36,126 bases of DNA from Candidatus Pacearchaeota archaeon (lineage in GTDB: Archaea; Nanobdellota; Nanobdellia; Pacearchaeales; GW2011-AR1), in NCBI GenBank assembly GCA_016196285.1, contig JACPXY010000006.1, positions 1 to 36,126 of the forward strand, given 5' to 3'. The notes under the pieces are model-generated. The model made no database searches, had not been told where the DNA came from, and saw only the letters and a list, made by a program, of their open reading frames with translations. Made by a program: the position numbers and the translations under genes. Shown here in pieces: positions 7,393-15,012 of the stretch (the stretch's first letter is position 1; each line of letters begins with the position of its first letter).

Positions 7393-10029
7393 ATGAAAAA
7401 AGCGGTGCTGTTCCTCCTCCTTATCTTAAATTGTGCAAGTGTGCTTGGAGCAGTGGTAGTTATCTCGGAAAACTTGCCGCGCACCTATCAAGGAGGCTCT
7501 CTTGTACAGGGGGATATTTACTTGAATCTTACGCAGGAGCCTGCACATCAACTGCTCACCAGTACTTTTCCAGGCAATAGCACGCTGATTGATGTATTAA
7601 GAGCAGGTAATGCGAGCGAAGGCGTAGACTTCTCGTGCAATATACCTGGATGTGCGATTGATTATATCGAAGATGGATTAATTAACGGCCTCTCTTTGTC
7701 CTCTAGTACAGGCAGTGCTGGCTTCAAATTAATTCGTGCTGATCGTATTGAGGGAGTAAATCTTACGATTAGCAGCTCAGCTGCTCCATCATGCTCTCCT
7801 CAGGTGCTCATTGACGTGCTTGGACGCGGGGAAGTAATACTCAGCACTACTCGCTACCTTCCTGAAGCATGTGGGGAGAAACGTTTAGGATGCTTTAATG
7901 AGAATGCTGTATTGAAACAAGTTCAATTGACAACTGATGGTGTGTGTGAACAGATTACCCTTGACCCTGCACCTGCGTACCGTGTTGGCGCGCGTATAAC
8001 TAATACTAGCCAAGGATTATCTGTTCTTGAAATGAGTCTGCTTGACCAAGAGCTGCGCGAGCGAGGCACCTGTACTTTACCAAGGCATAATCAGACACGC
8101 GAGGAACTTTCGTGTATTATTGAACAACCGCTTACACGAACAGGAGTCTATTACGTATGCGCTCATGCAACTGGAAGCGGAACTTACACTATTGAAGCTG
8201 AGGAAAGCTCTCCTGTATGCGGCAGTGCAGCGACGCGTTTGGGATCAGGATTCAGCTTTGACTATGGGATTCATGCACAAGGCCTGAAGTATGGTGCAGT
8301 TAATATCCCTCTTGCTCACGCATTTGCTAAAGAGTCTGGCCGCGACCTTGTGCAGTACCTAGATGATTATTTATTTGAAAGATACAGCGGCAATTGTTCG
8401 CAGGGCTGTTATCTTCCTTTTGTCTTTTCAGGCACGCAACAGGAGCTAGTATTTAGTAATTCTTCTATATCATATTCCTATGAAGACAATCATCTCCAAG
8501 ATGAAGCTATTTATGCCTTGAAGCGTACAGATGCCTTACTTACTGGACAAGGAGTTGTATTGGAGATAGAACATGCTGGATTTACCGTTCCACTGCTCTC
8601 CACTGCACGCACGCTTGACCTTTTCCTTGGCGGGCGGAGATTTGCGACGATACCTATTAATGTCACCCCTGGGTTTGAATTTGATATCCTTCCAAGATTT
8701 GCACTGATTGCAGTGCCAACCAGCTTTAGCATATTAAGTTCCGAGAATATCACCCATACCTCTTGGGATTTTGGCGATGGAAGCAACATGCAGGCTTCTG
8801 GCAGAAGTGCAGTTCATGCGTACAAGAATGTGAGCAATTATACACTCACTGTCACTGCAACTACTGCACGCGGCTACAGCCGCACGAAATCATTTACCGT
8901 TTACTCTGGAAATATCAACGAATCAATGCAGCAGCTACTCAGACTCAGCGAGAGCCGGTTACAACGAGCGCAAGCATTTATGCAGGCACAGCCTATTTGG
9001 ATTCGGCAAGCGCTGAGCACAAGATTGAATCTTTCTGAACTGGAGTACTCTATTACCCAAATCAGGCAGAATGCAAGCCAGACGAATCGTGAAGAAACAC
9101 AGATTGCTTTAATTGAAGAACTATTGAATTTAGAAATTCCAGAGAGCATCAGTGCGGGCAAAACAGGAAATCTCCCTCTTGCACTTGGCTTTTCTTCAAT
9201 TGAGACTGACACTATTCAGTCTATCTCTAAAATACGTGTTCCTGAAGATGCACAAGACGAATTCCGTGAGAACCTCATCTACTGGATACAGCAGCACTAT
9301 GATAGCAAGGTCTCATTTGAAACTATTTATCTCCAGCGAGCTGGCAGACAAGAGTCTTTGGCCACACATTTAACAATCATACTGAACAAAAAAATGGAAA
9401 CTCCTGCTGAAACATTTTTCATCATCGGTTATCCTCAGGCTGAGCTGACTTTCATGCAAGCTTATTCTTCCAGGGAGTTAAGCGACGAGTCTGGTGCAGC
9501 AACCTACCTTCCACTTGGCACATTGAATGAGCTGCAGTTCCTCATTCCTGGAGAGGTTGATTTTGTCAATCTCGGCATGTACCCTGCTCCTTTGGTCCCT
9601 GTTATCGGTTCATATGAACAACGCACCTTCACTAATCCTGAGCTACCTACTGGATGGCTTATATTCTGGATTGCAGTGCTTGTTATAGGTATTCTGGCAA
9701 TGTATCTTGTTTTGCAGGAATGGTATAAGAAAAGGTATGAATCCTACTTATTTAAGACAAGTGACGAATTGTATAATCTAATCAATTTTATCTTCAATTC
9801 AAGAAACACAGGTCTAGGAGATGCAGACATACGCAAGAAACTTATCAGCCAGCACTGGACAGGCGAGCAAGTTACTTATGCATTCAAACGGCTTGATGGC
9901 AAGCGGACAGGCATGCTTGAGATTCCGCTGCTTCGGTCGTTTGAGCAGAAGAAGATTCGTAAAGAGATTGCAAGCCGGCAAGGGGGAGGAGACACAAGAT
10001 TTATTAAAAGACCCTTGTATAGAGTATAA
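7393..10029 (+). CDS. Large surface protein with PKD domain, TM helix and cytoplasmic tail
   Basis: An 878-aa protein with a cleavable-looking signal peptide (MKKAVLFLLLILNCASVLGA) and a long extracellular region with N-glycosylation sequons and cysteine pairs. It has a PKD domain at about 440-505 (TSWDFGDGSNM, then VHAYKNVSNYTLTVTAT) and a helical stretch after it (about 510-580). One TM helix lies at about 755-775, followed by a cytoplasmic tail of about 100 residues. The tail contains a small helical pattern, IRKKLISQHWTGEQVTYAFK, resembling short winged-helix or UBA/SHOCT-like tails seen on archaeal membrane proteins. A TATA-like tttttaaaag (7363-7372) is spaced for a leaderless start at 7393. 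The stop overlaps the GTPase start by one base (taATG). Confidence 0.8.
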   Translation: MKKAVLFLLLILNCASVLGAVVVISENLPRTYQGGSLVQGDIYLNLTQEPAHQLLTSTFPGNSTLIDVLRAGNASEGVDFSCNIPGCAIDYIEDGLINGLSLSSSTGSAGFKLIRADRIEGVNLTISSSAAPSCSPQVLIDVLGRGEVILSTTRYLPEACGEKRLGCFNENAVLKQVQLTTDGVCEQITLDPAPAYRVGARITNTSQGLSVLEMSLLDQELRERGTCTLPRHNQTREELSCIIEQPLTRTGVYYVCAHATGSGTYTIEAEESSPVCGSAATRLGSGFSFDYGIHAQGLKYGAVNIPLAHAFAKESGRDLVQYLDDYLFERYSGNCSQGCYLPFVFSGTQQELVFSNSSISYSYEDNHLQDEAIYALKRTDALLTGQGVVLEIEHAGFTVPLLSTARTLDLFLGGRRFATIPINVTPGFEFDILPRFALIAVPTSFSILSSENITHTSWDFGDGSNMQASGRSAVHAYKNVSNYTLTVTATTARGYSRTKSFTVYSGNINESMQQLLRLSESRLQRAQAFMQAQPIWIRQALSTRLNLSELEYSITQIRQNASQTNREETQIALIEELLNLEIPESISAGKTGNLPLALGFSSIETDTIQSISKIRVPEDAQDEFRENLIYWIQQHYDSKVSFETIYLQRAGRQESLATHLTIILNKKMETPAETFFIIGYPQAELTFMQAYSSRELSDESGAATYLPLGTLNELQFLIPGEVDFVNLGMYPAPLVPVIGSYEQRTFTNPELPTGWLIFWIAVLVIGILAMYLVLQEWYKKRYESYLFKTSDELYNLINFIFNSRNTGLGDADIRKKLISQHWTGEQVTYAFKRLDGKRTGMLEIPLLRSFEQKKIRKEIASRQGGGDTRFIKRPLYRV

Positions 10030-10667
10030 TGCTACGCATTATTAAAAGTTTTTCGAGAAGGGTTCTTGCGAGCTTATTCGGGCGCAAAAGCACTGTTAAG
10101 ATTGGATTCTATGGCCCTCCGAATGCTGGGAAAACCAGTTTAGCAAACCGCATTTGCAAAGACTGGACAGGTGAAGAGATTGGTGTTGTCAGTAAAGTGC
10201 CACATGAGACTAGACATGTGCAGTTCAAAGAAAAGGTGGAGATTAAGCACAAAGGGAAGAACCTTACCTTTAAGATGGTAGACACTCCTGGAATTGCAAC
10301 TAAAATTGATTATGAAGATTTTCTTAAATATGGCATTAAGAAAAATGAGGCAAAGAGGCGGGCAAAAGAAGCAACTCAAGGAATCATTGAATCTATCCAG
10401 TGGCTCGATGATATGGAAGCGGTAGTCATTGTCCTAGATGCGACTGAGAATCCATACTCTCAGGTTAATATCACTATTATTGGGAATCTTGTTGCAAGGA
10501 AGATACCTATCCTCATTGTTGCAAATAAAATTGACTTGCGCAAGGCAGACATCAAGAAAATCGGAGCGGCTTTTCCTGAATATGAGATTGTTGGATTGTC
10601 TGCTAAGGAAGGAACCAACATGGACGAATTTTATGAGGCGCTCTTTAGATTGGCGAAGAAAACATGA
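10029..10667 (+). CDS. Era-like GTP-binding protein (archaeal, TRAFAC class)
   Basis: A 212-aa P-loop GTPase. G1 is GFYGPPNAGKTSLANRI (about 27-43), G3 is MVDTPGIATKID (about 83), G4 is VANKIDL (about 164) and G5 is GLSAKEG (about 193). After a short basic N terminus the whole protein is the G domain, with no KH domain as in bacterial Era. The start overlaps the previous stop (taATG) and the stop overlaps the DUF2073 start (ATGA). An Era-like GTPase next to DUF2073 and a DUF2072 zinc ribbon is a recurrent archaeal arrangement; a ribosome or RNA-related role is usually inferred from the relatives. The link to the upstream surface protein may be transcriptional only. Confidence 0.9.
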   Translation: MLRIIKSFSRRVLASLFGRKSTVKIGFYGPPNAGKTSLANRICKDWTGEEIGVVSKVPHETRHVQFKEKVEIKHKGKNLTFKMVDTPGIATKIDYEDFLKYGIKKNEAKRRAKEATQGIIESIQWLDDMEAVVIVLDATENPYSQVNITIIGNLVARKIPILIVANKIDLRKADIKKIGAAFPEYEIVGLSAKEGTNMDEFYEALFRLAKKT

Positions 10668-11053
10668 GCAAGAGAACATTCAAAGGACTGAGCCTGCATG
10701 TGATACCTTATGCTGAGATTGAGCCGATGGGCATTTCTGAACGTGTTAAAAAGATACTCAGTTTGGTTCTTGGCAATAAGATTGTTATAATCCATGGCAG
10801 ACTGCGTGCCGAAGAGGAGGCGCGGCTCATTGAAGACACTATGGCTATGGTTGACCATATTAAGCATTTTAAGGGCATTGAGCTGGCAGTTATTGAGCCG
10901 AACCTGAGTGATAAGAGTTTGCTTGTCAAAATGAGGTACGGCCTTGCGAAGCGCTTGGTAGGGGACAGTTCTGCATTGACGATTATCGGCCCGAGCAGCA
11001 TTGTCAAGGAAATCAAGAGAGATCCGAGAAAAATTGAGCTGCTTCTGAGCTAA
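10664..11053 (+). CDS. DUF2073 family protein
   Basis: A 129-aa archaeal protein of unknown function, recognised by its overall sequence, including the N-terminal LHVIPYAEIEPM and C-terminal TIIGPSSIVKEIKRDP. It is an alpha/beta protein without membrane segments or cysteines. It overlaps the Era-like GTPase gene by 4 bases (ATGA), which indicates translational coupling. The DUF2072 zinc ribbon of the same conserved neighbourhood lies about 280 bases further on, separated by a probable pseudogene. A shared complex of GTPase, DUF2073 and zinc ribbon is an inference from conserved neighbourhood. Confidence 0.85.
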   Translation: MSKRTFKGLSLHVIPYAEIEPMGISERVKKILSLVLGNKIVIIHGRLRAEEEARLIEDTMAMVDHIKHFKGIELAVIEPNLSDKSLLVKMRYGLAKRLVGDSSALTIIGPSSIVKEIKRDPRKIELLLS

Positions 11054-11093
11054 CTCAATCTTTTGCTATAGGGGACATGAAGTAAATTCCTAA

Positions 11094-11312
11094 ACTCATT
11101 ACGGAGTATTCAACTCAGAATGTAGTGAAGAACCCTATAGCATCAGACTAAGAAAAGAAGAAGATCATTATCCAGAATACGATGAGCTTTGTAGACATCA
11201 GCTAATATTATTTAACTTTGATATTTATCTCCTACCTGGCTTTATCCCAAGGTAATACTTTAGAGTATTAGAAGATAATAAAGAAATTATTGAAGAGCTA
11301 AATCTTTATTAA
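11094..11312 (+). pseudogene. Probable remnant of a small protein gene
   Basis: The gap between DUF2073 and the zinc ribbon gene contains a frame that reads like a protein but has no intact ORF. From 11094 it gives 53 codons with balanced, charged composition (for example EEDHYPEYDELCRHQLILFN and DIYLLPGFIPR), a TAA at 11253-11255, then YFRVLEDNKEIIEELNLY and a second TAA at 11310-11312. The frame can be followed further upstream (FCYRGHEVNS) across another TAA at 11091-11093. Three stops in about 85 codons fit a decayed gene. The family is not recognised. The final stop overlaps the ATG at 11312. An inverted repeat in the same stretch offers a rival RNA explanation. Confidence 0.4.
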
Positions 11313-11332
11313 TGCTTAGAGTATACGGGTGT

Positions 11333-11710
11333 ATGCCTTATCGATGTGTCCATTGTACAAAGACTTACCGTGACGGCTCCCAGGAAGTACTCCAAGGATG
11401 CACGTGCGGAAGCAAGTTTTTCTTCTATATTAAAGAAGAGAAGCTGCGCGAAATTACATCGCAAGCTCCTGAAGAATTCGAGCTCACTCCTACTGAGAAG
11501 AAGCAAGTCGAGGAAGATGTCCGGGAGATTGCAGGTGTCACGGACGAAGAAATGCCTGTATTTCTTGACTTTGAAAGCATCAGAATCATCAAACCTGGCA
11601 AGTATCTCCTTGATCTGGGTAAACTATTTGCAATTGACAAGCCTAGAGTTTATAAGCTGGAAGATGGCAAATATATTGTTGACCTTGCTGCAAAAGTAAA
11701 GCCCAACTAA
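11333..11710 (+). CDS. DUF2072 zinc-ribbon protein
   Basis: Archaeal zinc-ribbon protein. The N terminus MPYRCVHCTKTYRDGSQ plus GCTCGSKFFFY supplies a CxxC...CxC zinc ribbon, as in DUF2072 proteins, which usually begin MPH.C..C. For that reason, and because a TATA-like tttattaat (about 11305-11313) lies about 24 bases before it, I choose the ATG at 11333 rather than the ORF-track start at 11312. A charged linker and a small beta-rich C-terminal domain (about 65-125) follow. The family neighbours the Era-like GTPase and DUF2073, encoded just upstream; the function is unknown and probably RNA or ribosome related. Confidence 0.85.
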   Translation: MPYRCVHCTKTYRDGSQEVLQGCTCGSKFFFYIKEEKLREITSQAPEEFELTPTEKKQVEEDVREIAGVTDEEMPVFLDFESIRIIKPGKYLLDLGKLFAIDKPRVYKLEDGKYIVDLAAKVKPN

Positions 11711-11739
11711 TTTAAAAGTAACGTTGTTCTCCTCTGGTT

Positions 11740-13005
11740 ATGAACTTTGCTTCATTCTATCCTGCTCGTGTATTGCCCGATGTTGCTGAGATGCGTGAGT
11801 TGAAAAAGAAAGCACAGATTGTTACTCAGGCGATTAAACTATCACTGAATACTACAAAAAAGAAAGCGGATGTATTTATCGGAGGCAGCTTCGCTCGAGG
11901 AACGCTCCTCAAGCGCGACCAGTACGATATCGATCTTTTTGTCAGATTCAAAGAATCTGGAGATCTTTCAGCTTTACTCGAGAAGATAGTCAAACAAGCT
12001 GCGCAGCAGCTTGGTATCTCGTATCAACGTGTACATGGGAGCAGAGATTATTTCTCATTTATGTATCAAGAGGTTGAGTTCGAGATTGTTCCGGTTAAGC
12101 ATATACGCCGGCCGCAGGATGCTGAGAACGTGACTGATCTCAGCTACTTCCATGTCGCTTATGTCACCAAGGCTCTGAGCAAGAGACTAAGATATGAAGT
12201 CGGTATTGCGAAAGCATTCTGCAAAGCGCAGAAAGTGTATGGTGCAGAAAGCTGGATTGGCGGATTCTCAGGATATGCGCTAGAATGTCTAATTATCCAG
12301 TATGGTTCCTTTCTTTCCATGCTTAGGGCATTTGCAGGTGCATCGCCGCCAGTCATTCTTGATCCGAGAAAACACTATGCAACAAAACAGGCAGTTCTGC
12401 GGAACCTGCAGGAAGGAAAATTGCAAAGCCCGATTATATTTATAGATCCTACTTGGAAGGAAAGAAATATTCTTAGTGCTCTGCGTCCTGAAACATTTCA
12501 ACGGTTCCAGAAAGCTGCGCAGATTTTTCTAAAGAAACCTAGTACTTCTTTTTTCACTGCTATCCCTATCAAGTTTGAAGCTGTGCAGAAAGAAGCACGG
12601 AAACTAAAGAGTAAGGCTGTATTTGTCAGACTGGCAACAGACCGGCAGGCAGGAGCAATTGCAGGTGCAAAGCTGGTAAAAGGCGGTAACTATCTTCTAC
12701 AGCTCTTAAAAAGAAGCTTTGAGGTCAGGAAACAATTCTTCCACTATGCTGATGCACAGGATGCTACTTTTATTCTTGTTCTTGCGCCAAAAAAAGAAAT
12801 GTTGATTATCGGTCCGCCTATAGGCATGAAGAAACATGTGTCTGCCTTTAAGAAGAAACATCGAAATGCGTTCGTCAAGAGAGGAAGAATCTATGCAAAA
12901 GGGAAGAAGACGCACGATGCAGTCACTGCAGTAAAAGAGCTTGCAACACAATATGCATCTATCTTTGAGGGAATGGGCATCACCCAATTGTCGGTTGAAG
13001 AGTGA
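11740..13005 (+). CDS. cca: CCA-adding enzyme (archaeal class I tRNA nucleotidyltransferase)
   Basis: Adds or repairs the 3' CCA end of tRNAs using CTP and ATP. The 421-aa protein has the class I nucleotidyltransferase signature FIGGSFARGTLLK followed by the metal-binding DIDLFVRF (two aspartates at about 66-68) and a third acidic strand in VEFEIVPVKH (about 115). Central and tail domains have normal archaeal length. The tRNA-Thr gene in this window lacks an encoded CCA, so the enzyme is needed for it. A TATA-like atttaaaag (11710-11718) is about 26 bases before the ATG, fitting a leaderless message. Confidence 0.93.
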   Translation: MNFASFYPARVLPDVAEMRELKKKAQIVTQAIKLSLNTTKKKADVFIGGSFARGTLLKRDQYDIDLFVRFKESGDLSALLEKIVKQAAQQLGISYQRVHGSRDYFSFMYQEVEFEIVPVKHIRRPQDAENVTDLSYFHVAYVTKALSKRLRYEVGIAKAFCKAQKVYGAESWIGGFSGYALECLIIQYGSFLSMLRAFAGASPPVILDPRKHYATKQAVLRNLQEGKLQSPIIFIDPTWKERNILSALRPETFQRFQKAAQIFLKKPSTSFFTAIPIKFEAVQKEARKLKSKAVFVRLATDRQAGAIAGAKLVKGGNYLLQLLKRSFEVRKQFFHYADAQDATFILVLAPKKEMLIIGPPIGMKKHVSAFKKKHRNAFVKRGRIYAKGKKTHDAVTAVKELATQYASIFEGMGITQLSVEE

Positions 13006-13011
13006 AAATTC

Positions 13012-13464
13012 TTATCTAGCTAGTGCAAAAGAACCGAAATGATATTGAAATAAGAATCTGCTTGTATCATCTGAGAGAGGTCTATTCTGAATAGAATACC
13101 TAAATAATACCCTTTTCCCGTTCTTAAGTCCTCTCCTATCTACAAGAATGCTTGCTCCTTGAGTAGTATATTGTAAAGTTAGTAACTGTGTATCTTTATC
13201 ATGGGCTTCTACCTCTAAAAGAAGAGGCAGGTAGTCTATTGATACTTGTGGGAAGACTTCAAGTGAGTGAATGAAAGGTATATGTGCCTCAGATGGAGTG
13301 TGTACTTTCCCTCGAGCGAAAAGCTTTTCGATAATGTTTGTGCCATTTTCAGATGGTCTAGTTACAGATACTCCTGCTTCACAAAGAACGTTCAGAGCCG
13401 TTAATACTTGCCGAGGGCTCATCTCCTTATTTGTTCTATATGCTTTTATAATATCAGAAGCCAT
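13012..13464 (-). CDS. Hypothetical protein coupled to the TrmB regulator
   Basis: A 150-aa protein that I do not recognise. The N-terminal half is helical (IIKAYRTNKEMSPRQVLTAL, about 4-23), possibly a small helix-turn-helix-like domain with VLCEAGVSVTRPSENGTNII after it. The C-terminal half is beta-rich (QVSIDYLPLLLEVEAHDKD and on). No cysteines suitable for zinc and no membrane segment are seen. I prefer the ATG at 13464 over the TTG at 13470 because a Shine-Dalgarno-like GAGG lies 8 bases before it. It follows the TrmB-like gene almost without a gap, so the two are co-transcribed and may act together. Confidence 0.7.
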   Translation of the reverse strand: MASDIIKAYRTNKEMSPRQVLTALNVLCEAGVSVTRPSENGTNIIEKLFARGKVHTPSEAHIPFIHSLEVFPQVSIDYLPLLLEVEAHDKDTQLLTLQYTTQGASILVDRRGLKNGKRVLFRYSIQNRPLSDDTSRFLFQYHFGSFALAR

Positions 13465-13466
13465 TT

Positions 13467-14243
13467 TCAATTCCTCAATGTCTTTTCTACCAGATTATGC
13501 AATGATTCGGTGAAGAATTCCGAATTAAGCCAGACACCCATCTCCTCTTCTGAGGTTTCTGGGGTCAGCATCAGCAATGCCTGCTTCTTGTCTGCCATAA
13601 AGAATCTGGCAGATGCTTCAACATGTTTTGCTTTGAGATTGAATCGTGCATTAAGCCTCTTGACGCGCTCAGCATCGCCGGAGAGGGCTATCTTAACCTT
13701 TATATTGCTCTTAATAAGCTTCTCTAAAGCAGGGATTAAAACGCGCGACTTATCCTCTAGGTCGAGTGCTGAGGTGCAAATCAATACTTCTTTTGTAGAA
13801 CTCTCGATAAGATCGCGAAGCTTTGAGATAACATTTGACCTGCCCTTGAGTGAGCCGGTGATATCGCTTGACTTAATCGGAGCAATGCCTGCGTTGTGCA
13901 GCTGCTCTAGCTCGAGATATTCATTTGTATCCTTTAGAACTACTAAAGACTTTACGCGCTCATGAGCTTCATGGAGAGTCTCGGTTTTCATCTTCTCAAT
14001 AATTTCTGTCGGCTTTATTGAGATGTACTTTACTGGCTTGCCAATCTTCACTATGGCAAATCCTCGCTTCTCAAGAGATTCCAGCACATCATATGTTCGT
14101 GAACGAGGAACATTTGAAATCTCCGCAATCTCTCCTGCAGAGGCTATTCCTTTTGATAGCAAAGCCAGCCAGACTTTCGTCTCGTAAATGTTCAAGTTAA
14201 AGTAATCCTTGATTCTCCTAACCAACTCTGGTTTAATTATCAT
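13467..14243 (-). CDS. TrmB-family transcriptional regulator
   Basis: A 258-aa regulator. The N-terminal winged helix-turn-helix (about 10-78) has the TrmB pattern LNIYETKVWLALLSKG, then SAGEIAEISNVPRSRTYDVL and a wing (KRGFAIVKIGKPVKYISIKP). A helical linker leads to a C-terminal effector domain (about 125-255) of the phospholipase D-like fold used by TrmB-type regulators (KEVLICTSALDLED, KVKIALSGDAERVK). Family members bind sugars or other ligands; none can be named here. The promoter (atttaaata, plus 14266-14275) is spaced for a leaderless start at 14243. It shares a 103-base divergent intergenic region with the AT-rich gene at 14347, which may be a target. Confidence 0.88.
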   Translation of the reverse strand: MIIKPELVRRIKDYFNLNIYETKVWLALLSKGIASAGEIAEISNVPRSRTYDVLESLEKRGFAIVKIGKPVKYISIKPTEIIEKMKTETLHEAHERVKSLVVLKDTNEYLELEQLHNAGIAPIKSSDITGSLKGRSNVISKLRDLIESSTKEVLICTSALDLEDKSRVLIPALEKLIKSNIKVKIALSGDAERVKRLNARFNLKAKHVEASARFFMADKKQALLMLTPETSEEEMGVWLNSEFFTESLHNLVEKTLRN

Positions 14244-14346
14244 GTTTTAGTGGTGAATATAGGGTATTTAAATCTTTCGGAATGTTGTAACTTATGAGTA
14301 ATAAGAGAACAGGAAGGTTTAAAAAAATGAAAAATGGGGTAAATAA

Positions 14347-15012
14347 ATGTTAATTAAAAAATTTCCAAATTGGAGAAAACTAGTTCATAAATTGAAAGAG
14401 GGACCAGATTTTGGTATTCATGGGGCTAAATATGAAAATGCCCTTAGAATGTTAGATGAAACCTATACTGCTAGAGGGCATTATTTTGTTGTTGGACAAG
14501 ATGAAAAAGCCTTGGAAAATCAAGATTTTTATAGTCGCCTTTTTGCAAGCATAAATTTTGCTGTAAGAATCTCTGCAAAATTAGAGAGAAATATGAGATA
14601 TGTAGATCTACCTTCGCTCATTATTGGAATAAATGATAGTGAAAGAATTCTTGGAAGACACCTTGATGTTCTTTGTACTGATGATTCCCCGTTTATTACA
14701 CATTATAATAACCAAGAAGGAAAAAGAGTTTTTACTCTTCCTGTTGGAGAAGATTTTATGAAATCATTAGGTATTAAGACTGAGATGGTACATTTGAGCG
14801 GGCAAGAGCTAGATAATGTTTATAAAAGAGCATTAGAATTCTCTAGAAGATCTGGAAGAGATAAAAGATATGGTAATGAAATTGGAATGACTTATCTAAT
14901 AGAAGCAGAGGTTGTCAGAAGACTAATTCTTAAGACTGAAGGTGTTGTTCAGAATTATCTAAAAGTCAAATCAAATACGCAATCCCGAGTCCAAGAAGGC
15001 AGCCAGCAGTGA
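14347..15012 (+). CDS. Hypothetical protein, AT-rich orphan gene
   Basis: A 221-aa soluble protein that I do not recognise. It has no signal peptide, TM helix or cysteine cluster. Segments such as GPDFGIHGAKYENALRML, PSLIIGINDSERILGRHLDV and GIKTEMVHLSGQELDNVYKR suggest a mixed alpha/beta fold. Base and codon use differ visibly from its neighbours: much AAA, ATT and AGA. This suggests transfer or a fast-evolving gene. A TATA-like ggtttaaaaaa lies near 14316-14326, about 26 bases before the ATG. Its 3' end overlaps the opposite-strand protease gene by 47 bases, unusually long here, and the last residues (TQSRVQEGSQQ) are read from that overlap, so the original stop may have been lost. Confidence 0.65.
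   Translation: MLIKKFPNWRKLVHKLKEGPDFGIHGAKYENALRMLDETYTARGHYFVVGQDEKALENQDFYSRLFASINFAVRISAKLERNMRYVDLPSLIIGINDSERILGRHLDVLCTDDSPFITHYNNQEGKRVFTLPVGEDFMKSLGIKTEMVHLSGQELDNVYKRALEFSRRSGRDKRYGNEIGMTYLIEAEVVRRLILKTEGVVQNYLKVKSNTQSRVQEGSQQ

Noticed and set aside
13408-13965. 185-aa plus-strand ORF opposite the TrmB regulator
   Set aside because: Ser-rich antisense shadow of a well-supported minus-strand gene.
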